The notes below the pieces were generated by a model, which ran no database searches, was not told where the DNA came from, and was given only the letters and a program-made list of their open reading frames with translations. Source: Geobacter sp. (lineage in GTDB: Bacteria > Desulfobacterota > Desulfuromonadia > Geobacterales > Geobacteraceae). From it: a stretch of 9,226 nt of DNA. Within the stretch, counting starts at the first letter, position 1. Each line of letters begins with the position of its first letter. A program made the translations under genes and the position numbers. Of the stretch, positions 1 through 6,474 are shown piece after piece. The stretch lies in the NCBI GenBank assembly GCA_003499925.1, contig DNRQ01000187.1:1-9226 (forward strand). The letters run 5' to 3'.

Positions 1-15
1 AGATCAGCGCTAATC
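1..15 (+). repeat. 15-bp inverted repeat, copy A (downstream of mutS2)
   Basis: AGATCAGCGCTAATC is the exact reverse complement of 2550-2564. The two copies lie on either side of mutS2. The core AGCGCT is a perfect palindrome inside a 14-base near-palindrome (GATCAGCGCTAATC) with one mismatched pair, so each copy could also form a small hairpin or bind a dimeric protein. It begins at the window edge, so the full repeat may extend further left. Its function is unknown. Confidence 0.6.
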
Positions 16-34
16 AGGTAACTTAATGGCAGTG

Positions 35-49
35 CCCTCCGGCGGAGGG
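35..49 (-). terminator. short GC hairpin after mutS2, possible terminator
   Basis: CCCTCC-GGC-GGAGGG forms a 6-bp stem with a 3-base loop, about 65 bases past the mutS2 stop codon in the direction of transcription. No T-run follows it, so it is at best a weak or Rho-assisted stop. It is the only clear hairpin in the 114 bases between mutS2 and the window edge, where I see no gene. Confidence 0.25.
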
Positions 50-114
50 GACATGCTGTGTTGCGGAGTGGAGTGGAGCGGCGGCAGTTTCCTCAAACGG
101 AGGTCAATTTCCTC

Positions 115-2448
115 CTACCGCATGGTCACCACCGTCACGCCGTCTCCGCCTTCGAAACGCTCGCCGGTCCGGAATGAGGCGACCAGCGGGTGCCCGTTCA
201 GGTATTCCCGCACGCCCCTCATGAGCGCGCCGGTCCCTTTGCCGTGTACGATCCTCAGCTCGGCTATCCGGTCCAGGGCGGCGTGGTTCAGGAAAGGCTC
301 CAGTTCCTCGATCGCCTCCTCGACGCGCATGCCGAGCAGGTGTATGGTCGATGCCGGTTCCGCGCGCTCCTCCTTTTGTACCCGCTTCTTCTGGATCTTC
401 TGCTCCTTTCCCTTGGGCTTGAAAAGGGCGCTGATCGGGACTTCCAGCTCCATGGAGCCGGCCCGCACCCGGACCCGCCCGTCGCGCCGGTCCACCGAGA
501 GGATCCTGGCGTCGCTGTTGAGCGGCTTGACGAAGAGAAGGTCGCCGACGGCGATCTTCTCCGGTGCAAGCCGCTCTTCCTCCGGGTGCAGCTCGGCTAA
601 TACCTGCTCGACCTCGGCTGCTGCCTGGTCCAGTCTCGCCTTGGCTTCCCGGGCCTTATCCCGGCGTGCCTCGTCCAGCAGCCCGGATACCTCGCGCCGC
701 GCCTTGCGGATGATCTCCTGGGCCTCCAGGTACCCTTTCTCCTTGGCCCCCTTGAGGAGCTGGTTCGCCTCGTCAACCCTGCCGGCCAGATGCGTCTCTG
801 CGCGTACCAGCTTCTCTTCCCGCTCCGAGAGGTCCGCCAGGGTCCGATCCAGCTCCTCACGCTTCTCTTTCAGATCGCGCAGCAGCGCGTGGAAATCGGC
901 CTCCATGGTCCCGATCATCCCCCTGGCGAAGCGCACCACCCGCTCCGGCAGGCCGTAGCGGCTGGCGATCTCGAGCGCGTGCGACTCCCCGGGCTCGCCC
1001 ACCGTCAGCCGGTAGAGCGGCACCAGTTTTTGCCGGTCGAAGGCCATGGCGGCGTTCACCATCCCGGATTCTCTCTGCACGAACCCTATGATCTCGGTCA
1101 GGTGGGTGGTGGCGATCACCAGCGCACCCTTCTGCTGGAGCTCCTTCAGGACCGCACAGGCGATCGCCGCCCCCTGTCCCGGTTCGGTCCCGGTCCCCAG
1201 TTCGTCCAGAAGCACCAGGGCGCCCCGGTCCGCCCGGTCGATGATGTAGGAGATCTTGGAGATGTGGGCCGAGAAGGTGGAGAGGCTCTCCTGTATCGAC
1301 TGCTCGTCGCCGATGTCGACCAGAATGCTGGAGACCAGCGGCAGCACCGATCCGGGCGCTGCGGGAACCGGCATGCCGCAAAGCGCCATGACGCAGAGCA
1401 GGCCGGTGGTCTTGATGGCGATGGTCTTGCCGCCGGTGTTCGGGCCGGTAACCACCATGACCCGGTTCTCCTGGGCGAGCTCCAGGTCGAGCGGGATCAC
1501 CTCCTTCCCCATGAGCGTCAGGATCGGATGCCGGGCGCCCTTGAGCAGGACGCTGGCCGTCTCCGAGATGACCGGGGTCTCGCACCTGAGCCGGTCGCTC
1601 AAAAGCGCGATGCAGTTGACGACGTCCAGCCGGACCAGCGCGTCGAACTGCTCCAGCATCGGCTCCGCGTCCTCCCGGATCCAGTCGCAGATCTGCCGTA
1701 CGATCCTGATTTCCTCCGCCCTCTCGTCGGCGACCAGGTTCTCCAGCTCGTTGGCGAGCGCTATGATCTCCAGCGGCTCCATGAAGGCGGTCTCTCCGGA
1801 GTTGGAGACGTCGTGCACCACGCCCGGCACCATCCCCTTGGAGTCCATGCGCACCGGGATCACCCAGCGTCCCGACCTCTGCGTGATGAAGTCGTCCTGC
1901 AGGAAGATGGCGGTGTGCCGTTCGCGGACGATCTCCTCCAGCCTGCGCTTGATCTTGGCGGTGAGCCCCTTCTTCTGTCCGCGGATGTCGGCCAGGAGCC
2001 GGGAGGCGGTGTCCAGGATCTCCCCTTCCGCATTAACGGTGTGCTCCAGAGGGTTCAGGATGTCCCGGAATCCGGTGATCGAGCCGGCCTGGGAGTGCAG
2101 CAGCGGGGTATCCGTTCTAAAGGCGATCTGCGACGCGATGGCGCCCATCACCCGCAGCGTCGGGATGAAGCGCTGCAGTTCCATGGGAGCCAGCACCGCG
2201 CCTGTCGGCCGCACCGCTTTGATCTGGCGGGAGATGTCCTCGAACTGCGCGAGCTGCAGCGAGATGCCGAGCCGGGTGAGCTTTCTGATCTCCTCCACCA
2301 GGCCAAGGCGCAGTTCCATGTCGTCGCGCCCCGCAAGCGGGGCGATGCGGAGCGCCCCCGACCGGGAGGCCTCGCAGTGGGCGAATCCGGCGACCGTCTC
2401 CAGTATCCTGTCGAATTCCAGTCGCTTGAGAGTTTCTTTTTCGATCAT
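115..2448 (-). CDS. mutS2: MutS2 family protein (MutS-type ATPase with C-terminal Smr domain)
   Basis: MutS2 proteins are cytoplasmic ATPases. Bacterial members have been linked to suppressing homologous recombination and, in Bacillus subtilis, to splitting collided ribosomes. This is a complete 777-residue copy, close to the usual family size. Visible parts: an N-terminal core and lever region (about 1-300); the P-loop TGPNTGGKT at 334-342; the MutS signature DEQSIQESLSTFSAHI at 381-396; Walker B LVLLDELG at 411-418; a long charged coiled coil at about 515-625 (the lever/KOW linker region of MutS2); a basic KKR-rich linker at about 678-695; and an Smr domain at about 700-777 with HGKGTGAL at 735-742. 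The usual Asp of the Smr LDLxG motif is His (residue 703). I chose the ATG at 2448 because GGAG sits 5 bases before it. A GTG two codons upstream (2454) overlaps that ribosome site and is less likely. It stands alone, with no close operon partner. Confidence 0.95.
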   Translation of the reverse strand: MIEKETLKRLEFDRILETVAGFAHCEASRSGALRIAPLAGRDDMELRLGLVEEIRKLTRLGISLQLAQFEDISRQIKAVRPTGAVLAPMELQRFIPTLRVMGAIASQIAFRTDTPLLHSQAGSITGFRDILNPLEHTVNAEGEILDTASRLLADIRGQKKGLTAKIKRRLEEIVRERHTAIFLQDDFITQRSGRWVIPVRMDSKGMVPGVVHDVSNSGETAFMEPLEIIALANELENLVADERAEEIRIVRQICDWIREDAEPMLEQFDALVRLDVVNCIALLSDRLRCETPVISETASVLLKGARHPILTLMGKEVIPLDLELAQENRVMVVTGPNTGGKTIAIKTTGLLCVMALCGMPVPAAPGSVLPLVSSILVDIGDEQSIQESLSTFSAHISKISYIIDRADRGALVLLDELGTGTEPGQGAAIACAVLKELQQKGALVIATTHLTEIIGFVQRESGMVNAAMAFDRQKLVPLYRLTVGEPGESHALEIASRYGLPERVVRFARGMIGTMEADFHALLRDLKEKREELDRTLADLSEREEKLVRAETHLAGRVDEANQLLKGAKEKGYLEAQEIIRKARREVSGLLDEARRDKAREAKARLDQAAAEVEQVLAELHPEEERLAPEKIAVGDLLFVKPLNSDARILSVDRRDGRVRVRAGSMELEVPISALFKPKGKEQKIQKKRVQKEERAEPASTIHLLGMRVEEAIEELEPFLNHAALDRIAELRIVHGKGTGALMRGVREYLNGHPLVASFRTGERFEGGDGVTVVTMR

Positions 2449-2470
2449 TACCACTCCAGGAAAAAATTCA

Positions 2471-2508
2471 GGTTAAGGATGAGGATCGTGACCCGGTCAA
2501 CCTTAACC
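2471..2508. promoter_or_regulatory. nested dyad upstream of mutS2
   Basis: GGTTAAGG (2471-2478) and CCTTAACC (2501-2508) are perfect 8-bp inverted repeats. The 22 bases between them contain a second perfect dyad, TGACC-C-GGTCA (2489-2499). The structure lies 23-60 bases before the mutS2 start codon. It could be an operator or a leader hairpin. The TTAACC motif also occurs in the nearby repeat at 2682-2704, so the outer dyad may simply be repeat-derived. No confident -35/-10 pair was found beside it. Confidence 0.25.
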
Positions 2509-2549
2509 CGTACCAATATAATATCGGAACCTTCGTCTTAATCTTAACC

Positions 2550-2564
2550 GATTAGCGCTGATCT
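2550..2564 (-). repeat. 15-bp inverted repeat, copy B (upstream of mutS2)
   Basis: GATTAGCGCTGATCT is the exact reverse complement of bases 1-15. On this side it is flanked by TTAACC, while copy A is followed by a related but diverged AGGTAACTTAA, so similarity may extend beyond the 15 identical bases. It lies 102 bases before the mutS2 start codon. It is likely part of a dispersed intergenic repeat family, which is an inference, since only two copies are in view. Confidence 0.6.
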
Positions 2565-2594
2565 TCAGTATCCATGCAGATGACCAAAGCCTGT

Positions 2595-2681
2595 CCTCTG
2601 CCTCTGCCTCTGCCTCTGCCTCTGCCTCTGCCTCTGCCTCTGCCTCTGCCTCTGCCTCTGCCTCTGCCTCTGCCTCTGCCT
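2595..2681. repeat. hexamer tandem array (CCTCTG)x14, VNTR-like
   Basis: Fourteen perfect consecutive CCTCTG units (2595-2678) plus a partial CCT form an uninterrupted microsatellite-like array between the cardiolipin synthase and mutS2. On the minus strand it reads CAGAGG repeats, an all-purine strand apart from one C per unit. Because the unit is six bases long, a change in copy number would never shift a reading frame. An open frame across it would encode alternating Ala-Glu, but it starts inside the neighbouring gene in another frame and looks accidental. The lack of any mismatch suggests recent or continuing expansion by slippage. Confidence 0.95.
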
Positions 2682-2704
2682 TTAACTTAACCTTAACCTT
2701 AACC
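2682..2704. repeat. TTAACC short tandem repeat
   Basis: TTAAC followed by three TTAACC units directly adjoins the CCTCTG array. The same word occurs singly at 2502-2508 and 2544-2549 in the spacer, so this hexamer recurs throughout the region upstream of mutS2. It lies 16 bases past the stop codon of the cardiolipin synthase gene. No terminator-like T-run or strong hairpin is attached to it. Confidence 0.8.
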
Positions 2705-2720
2705 TGCCTCTCAATCTGCC

Positions 2721-3908
2721 TTAAAGAAACCAGCTGACCGGGCTGAAAAGCCGCTCCAGAAAACGCACCGACCACCCCCGCCTCTCGTGCTCATGCAGGG
2801 CGATCCGGAGCGCGTCCCTCAGGTCCGTATCGAGCATGTCGCAGACCTGGGCGCCGAAATCCCGGCTGTCGACCACGACGTTCAGTTCGTAGTTTCTGTG
2901 GAAGCTGCGCGGATCCATGTTGGCCGATCCGACCATGGTCCAGCTCTCGTCGATCAGCAGCACCTTGGCGTGGAGCACGGCGCTGTCCAGTTCGAAGATC
3001 TCGATGCCGTTTTTGAGCAGCTGCGCGTAATAGGTCCGGCTCACCAGGCGGACCAGCGGCACGTCGCTCTTGTGGGGGAGCAAAAGCCTCACCTGCACCC
3101 CCCGGCCGGCGGCCCGGAGCAGGGAGCGGATCACCCGGGGACCGGGGATGAAGTACGGGCTCGCGATGGTAACGCTCTCGGAGGCACCGGCGATGGCGAC
3201 CCTGAAGGCGCTCCTGATGAAGGAGCGCTTGTGATGCGGGCCGCCGCTGATGATCATCACCTTGGCGTCCCCCGCGCTCTCCGGTGACGCTTCCGCCTTC
3301 CAGGGATGCGGCAGCTTGCCGCGCTCTCCCCTCCAGGTCTCGCGGAACAGCCGGAGCAGTTCCGTTACCGCCTCCCCTTCGATCCTGATGCCGACGTCGC
3401 GCCATCTGGTGTGATCCTTGCCATACCCGGAGTAGACGTCGGCTATGTTCAGTCCGCCGGTGAAGGCGCACCAGCCGTCAATGACCACCACCTTCCTGTG
3501 GTCCCTCTTGTCGAACCAGCCGATCCCCCTTCTGAAGGGGGGAGGGTTGAAGGCGGTGCAGTGGACCCCCCCCTTGGCGAGTTTCTTGAAGTAGGCGGTC
3601 GGGGTGTCGAAACAGCCGATGTAGTCGTACAGCAGGTAAACGCTTACCCCGCGTGCGGCAGCGGCGAGCAAGGCATCAGCCACCGAGCGGCCGGTCTCGT
3701 CGTCGCAGATCGTGTAAAACTCGACGCAGACGCTGGAGCGTGCCCGGGATATCGCCTCAAGAAGCGGCGGGAAGAACTCCGAACCGTACCGGTAGAGCGT
3801 CGCGCGGTTGCCAAAGAAAGAGACTGCCTCGGTGTTCCTCCTGAACAAATCGAAGAACCGCGAGGTTTGGAACAGCAACTGCTTTCTTTTTCGGCGCATG
3901 CTGGTCAT
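2721..3908 (-). CDS. clsB: cardiolipin synthase, ClsB-type phospholipase D family
   Basis: Enzymes of this family transfer phosphatidyl groups between phospholipids to make cardiolipin at the inner membrane. The 395-residue protein has both phospholipase D HKD motifs: HRKVVVID (His137, Lys139, Asp144) followed by GGLN, and HAKVLLID (His313, Lys315, Asp320) followed by GSANMDPRS. The two halves form one active site in this family. There is no pair of N-terminal transmembrane helices as in ClsA. A short basic start (MTSMRRKRKQ) leads almost directly into the first catalytic domain, as in E. coli ClsB (about 413 residues). The ATG at 3908 has no strong ribosome site; an in-frame ATG three codons later is possible. 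It is probably a single-gene unit. Substrate choice (phosphatidylglycerol or phosphatidylethanolamine as donor) cannot be read from the sequence. Confidence 0.88.
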   Translation of the reverse strand: MTSMRRKRKQLLFQTSRFFDLFRRNTEAVSFFGNRATLYRYGSEFFPPLLEAISRARSSVCVEFYTICDDETGRSVADALLAAAARGVSVYLLYDYIGCFDTPTAYFKKLAKGGVHCTAFNPPPFRRGIGWFDKRDHRKVVVIDGWCAFTGGLNIADVYSGYGKDHTRWRDVGIRIEGEAVTELLRLFRETWRGERGKLPHPWKAEASPESAGDAKVMIISGGPHHKRSFIRSAFRVAIAGASESVTIASPYFIPGPRVIRSLLRAAGRGVQVRLLLPHKSDVPLVRLVSRTYYAQLLKNGIEIFELDSAVLHAKVLLIDESWTMVGSANMDPRSFHRNYELNVVVDSRDFGAQVCDMLDTDLRDALRIALHEHERRGWSVRFLERLFSPVSWFL

Positions 3909-3994
3909 AGTGGTTTCTTGTGGTGAGGGGCGAAGTCGGGGACCGATGGATAACGTCTAGCAGCTGTTAAGCGCTCTCCCTGATTGGAATGCCG

Positions 3995-4055
3995 CATCTG
4001 AAGCGATGAAGCGCGGAAATAACGTCGAATAGGCATTACTTCCGCGCTTCAGATG
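3995..4055 (-). repeat. bulged inverted repeat between the Nfu and cardiolipin synthase genes
   Basis: The right arm TTCCGCGCTTCAGATG (4040-4055) pairs over all 16 bases with the left arm CATCTGAAGCG...CGGAA (3995-4018), except that the left arm carries 8 extra bases. Those bases look like a tandem duplication (TGAAGCGA then TGAAGCGC). The structure starts about 27 bases after the Nfu stop codon. It could act as a transcription end or mRNA 3' stabiliser for that gene, but no T-run follows. It may instead be a dispersed palindromic repeat. Confidence 0.6.
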
Positions 4056-4081
4056 ACGCGCGCTGCTATTTGGTGGGGGTG

Positions 4082-4303
4082 TCAGACAGAAATGACTTCC
4101 TTCACACCAGGGATCTTATCCTTCAGCGTTCTCTCTATACCCATCTTAAGGGTCATGGTGGACATCGGGCAGTGCCCGCAGGCCCCCACCAGGCGCACCT
4201 TCACCACACCCTCTTCCGAGACCTCAACAAGTTCCACGTCGCCGCCGTCCGCCTGCAGCGCGGGCCGAATGTGCTCCAAAGCCTTTTTCACCTCTTCTAC
4301 CAT
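4082..4303 (-). CDS. NifU C-terminal domain protein (Nfu-type Fe-S carrier)
   Basis: Nfu domains bind a transient [4Fe-4S] cluster between two subunits and pass it to target enzymes during Fe-S cluster assembly. This 73-residue protein is the bare domain. It begins with the usual helix (VEEVKKALEHIRPALQADGGDVELVEV) and has the cluster-binding pair Cys42 and Cys45 in GACGHCPMS, followed by the helix TLKMGIERTLKDKIPGV. The N-terminal scaffold domain of NifU and the A-type domain of NfuA are absent. The start is secure: GGAGG stands 5 bases before the ATG. No isc, suf or nif gene is nearby, so the context does not show which enzymes it serves. It is complete for this short class. Confidence 0.92.
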   Translation of the reverse strand: MVEEVKKALEHIRPALQADGGDVELVEVSEEGVVKVRLVGACGHCPMSTMTLKMGIERTLKDKIPGVKEVISV

Positions 4304-4425
4304 TTAGTCCTCCAGGGGTTGCTGCTGTTTGAGATAGCTACCAGTTTAATGTATTGCCGGAATAAAAGCAAAGAACCAGCCATATCGTTGGGTTACCCGG
4401 TGAGGCTGCTAAGCCAAAGGTGCCG

Positions 4426-4453
4426 GGGTGCTGCGGGTTTCTCCGCAGCACCC
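4426..4453 (-). terminator. strong hairpin between the unknown gene and the Nfu gene
   Basis: GGGTGCTGCGG (4426-4436) and CCGCAGCACCC (4443-4453) form a perfect 11-bp stem with a 6-base loop, starting 16 bases past the stop codon of the unknown gene in the direction of transcription. On the minus strand the stem is followed by CCGGCACCTTTGG, which has only three Ts, so it is not a textbook intrinsic terminator. It could still end or protect the upstream transcript. It also separates the Nfu gene from the unknown gene, suggesting separate transcription. Confidence 0.5.
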
Positions 4454-4468
4454 TCTGGTGTGCATATT

Positions 4469-4858
4469 TTAATGTAGGCGGTAGATGTATGCGTCATCTA
4501 TGACAGTGCCGTTGATGACATTATTGCTCAATCTAATGCCGCTGGTCCCTTGGCCTGTTCTGATCGCATCGCGCATGAGAGCTACAATAGGAGCATCTGG
4601 CTTGGCCAAGGTTACATCTCCGAGAGATATTTCGTGCAGATCCGTTTGTTCAGACGATAACACCTCTTGGATTTTTTTATAGATTTGTCTGGGACCTTGG
4701 TCACCAAGCTTTAACTCGGCCAATACAAGTTTCCATCGTTGAACGTCAGGAAAGTAAAACCAAAATGCTGCATCTGGTTGAAAGCCGCTTGAATCAAGCT
4801 TTTGAACGAGAGCAGCGCCAGCTTCAATCATTTCTTTTGTTAAATTCATAGCTACCAT
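4469..4858 (-). CDS. hypothetical protein, unrecognised family, lower-GC gene
   Basis: I do not recognise a named family. With the start preferred here the product has 129 residues, is soluble and has no signal peptide, transmembrane segment or Cys pair. It has a helical N-terminus (TKEMIEAGAALVQKLD), an aromatic stretch AAFWFYFPDVQRWKLVLAEL, a helix with QIYKKIQEVLS, and a C-terminal part IRLSNNVINGTVIDDAYIYRL. The segment AFWFYFPDVQRWKLVLAE could be a beta strand-turn-strand. The frame is open back to an ATG at 4942 (157 codons), but those extra 28 residues include a small hairpin region and no ribosome site. The ATG at 4858 follows GGTGAAGAA, and another ATG lies at 4849. One 60-base line of the gene (4741-4800) is 43% G+C by hand count, against 67% for a line of the aspartase gene (5221-5280), which suggests transfer or an unusual history. 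The function is unknown. Confidence 0.7.
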   Translation of the reverse strand: MVAMNLTKEMIEAGAALVQKLDSSGFQPDAAFWFYFPDVQRWKLVLAELKLGDQGPRQIYKKIQEVLSSEQTDLHEISLGDVTLAKPDAPIVALMRDAIRTGQGTSGIRLSNNVINGTVIDDAYIYRLH

Positions 4859-5049
4859 TTTTTCTTCACCCACGGCAGAATGCCGTCTTTTTCTGTACAT
4901 GCCGAATAGAGGTCCCGTGCCTGAGCTGCTGTAATTTTGCATCTTGAACCCGCAGTTTTGAAATGCTTTGGAAGCTGTCGATTCATGATCAGTCCATGTC
5001 AGGATTACATCAGGTGGCCTCTGCGCAACCTACTTTTGGCTTCCAGCCC

Positions 5050-6450
5050 CTATTTCTCCCCATGCACGCCGGGTGTGGTGAGCGGGTAGGGGGCCAGCAC
5101 CCGGTCCAGCTCCTCCTCGCTCAGTATCCCGCGCTCCAGGATCACCTGGCGTATGCTCTTGCCGCTCTTGGCCGACTCCTTCGCCACCTCGGCCGCCGCC
5201 GCATAGCCGATGCTCGGTGCCAGCACGGTCGCCAGCCCGACCGACTGATCCAGATAGTTGCGGCAGCGCTCCTCGTTGGCACTGATCCCCGCCACGCACG
5301 AGTGGCTGAACTGCCGCACGCAGTTCTTCAGGATCTCCAGCGAGAACAGCGTATTGAAGGCGATCACCGGCATCATCACGTTGAGCTCCAACTGTCCCGC
5401 CTGGGCTGCGAGCGCGACGCTCAGGTCGGCGCCCATGACCTGGAAGCAGACCATGTTGGTCACCTCGGCCATCACCGGGTTCACCTTCCCGGGCATGATC
5501 GAGGAGCCGGGCTGCATGGGCGGGAGGTTTATCTCGCCGAGGCCGGTCCTGGGCCCCGAGGAGAGGAGCCGCAGGTCGTTGGCGATCCGGATCAGGTTGA
5601 CGGCGGTCCCCTTCAGGCTGGAGCTCAGCGCCACGAAGGGGTCCATGTTCTGCATCCGCTCGATCAGGTTCCCGCTTCTGGAAAGCTCCTGGCCGGTTTC
5701 CCTGGCAAGCCCCTCCACGATCAGGTCGATGAAGGCTTCCTCCGCGTTCAGGCCGGTACCGACCGCGGTGCCGCCGATGCCGAGTTCGCGCAGTCCCGGA
5801 AGCGAGCGCTCGATCCCGGCCCGGTTATTGTCGATGGCCGTGGCGTAGGCCTCGAATTCCTGGCCCAGCCGGATCGGGACCGCGTCCTGCAGGTGAGTCC
5901 TCCCCGATTTGAGGATGCCGTCGAACTCCACCGACTTTCCCCTCAGGGCAGCGGCGAGCCCCTCCAGTTCGCCGTTCACCTGCTGGGCTACTTCCAGGGC
6001 GGCGAGGCGCATGGCGGTCGGAAACACGTCGTTGGTGGACTGGGCCATGTTGACATGGTCGTTGGGATTCACCCGGGAGTAGCTGCCGAGTTCTCCCCCC
6101 ATGAGCTCATTGGCCCGGTTTGCCAGCACCTCGTTCACGTTCATGTTGTGAGAGGTGCCTGCGCCCGCCTGGAAAGGATCGACCACGAACTGGTCCGCAA
6201 AATCCCCTGCCAGCGCCTGGTCCGCCGCCTTGACGATCGCGGCAGCCACCTCCGTGTTCAGCCTGCCGGTTGCCATGTTGGCCCGGGCCGCGCACTTCTT
6301 GATCCGGAGCGTGGCCCGAACCAGCGCCCGGTGCGGCTTCAGTCCCGAAATGGGGAAGTTCGCGACGGCCCTTTGGGTTTGGGCGCCGTAGTAAGCCTCA
6401 GCCGGCACCTCCACCGTTCCCATGGTGTCCTTCTCAAGACGCGTTGCCAT
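5050..6450 (-). CDS. aspA: aspartate ammonia-lyase (class II fumarase/aspartase superfamily)
   Basis: This cytoplasmic tetrameric enzyme converts L-aspartate to fumarate and ammonia, feeding the TCA cycle or fumarate respiration. The 466-residue protein has the superfamily signature GSSIMPGKVNP at 315-325, with the catalytic Ser316, Lys322 and Asn324. The other active-site elements are GTS with Thr99, STN at 138-140, and GRTHLQDAVP with Thr185 and His186. These positions match the catalytic residues of Bacillus sp. AspB at a constant offset of two. The sequence ANDLRLLSSGPRTGL and the C-terminal end (TTPGVHGEK) also resemble aspartases more than fumarase C, so I prefer aspartase; fumarase activity is the alternative. 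The ATG at 6450 is preceded by AGGAG with 5-base spacing. A TTG seven codons upstream is unlikely. It starts 24 bases after the diiron protein gene, so the two are probably co-transcribed. Confidence 0.88.
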   Translation of the reverse strand: MATRLEKDTMGTVEVPAEAYYGAQTQRAVANFPISGLKPHRALVRATLRIKKCAARANMATGRLNTEVAAAIVKAADQALAGDFADQFVVDPFQAGAGTSHNMNVNEVLANRANELMGGELGSYSRVNPNDHVNMAQSTNDVFPTAMRLAALEVAQQVNGELEGLAAALRGKSVEFDGILKSGRTHLQDAVPIRLGQEFEAYATAIDNNRAGIERSLPGLRELGIGGTAVGTGLNAEEAFIDLIVEGLARETGQELSRSGNLIERMQNMDPFVALSSSLKGTAVNLIRIANDLRLLSSGPRTGLGEINLPPMQPGSSIMPGKVNPVMAEVTNMVCFQVMGADLSVALAAQAGQLELNVMMPVIAFNTLFSLEILKNCVRQFSHSCVAGISANEERCRNYLDQSVGLATVLAPSIGYAAAAEVAKESAKSGKSIRQVILERGILSEEELDRVLAPYPLTTPGVHGEK

Positions 6451-6474
6451 GTGAGCTCCTTCTAAAAGCAATTG

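Noticed and set aside
2472..2523. Promoter candidates for mutS2 (TTGACC with CTTAAC; TATTAT in an AT-rich patch)
   Set aside because: Each has one acceptable hexamer, but the partner hexamer at normal spacing matches poorly, so neither is supported.
790..2541. 583-codon plus-strand open frame opposite mutS2
   Set aside because: It is antisense to a gene with unmistakable MutS2 motifs. The product is rich in Arg, Gly, Pro and His, typical of a shadow frame in high-GC DNA.
2503..2775. Minus-strand 90-codon open frame with a long Ala-Glu repeat
   Set aside because: It starts inside the cardiolipin synthase gene in another frame, has no ribosome site, and its repeat is only the translation of the CCTCTG array, which is open by composition.
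4340..4436. Possible GEMM-type (c-di-GMP/cGAMP) riboswitch, because of GCAAAG and GGGTTACC words on the plus strand
   Set aside because: The order and spacing do not match the GEMM consensus, and no plus-strand gene follows. The words are probably chance plus the real hairpin at 4426-4453.
4334..4860. Shared 10-mer TGGTAGCTAT upstream of both the Nfu gene and the unknown gene start
   Set aside because: It is only 10 bases, lies at different distances from the two starts and has no symmetry; it may be coincidence.
4872..4892. Plus-strand terminator-like hairpin ACGGCA-GAA-TGCCGT followed by CTTTTT
   Set aside because: It has the right look, but there is no plus-strand gene before it, the stem is only 6 bp, and it lies in the leader or N-terminal region of a minus-strand gene.
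4963..6465. 500-codon plus-strand open frame opposite aspA
   Set aside because: It is a shadow of the aspartase gene, with His/Arg/Gly-rich composition and no family motif or ribosome site.
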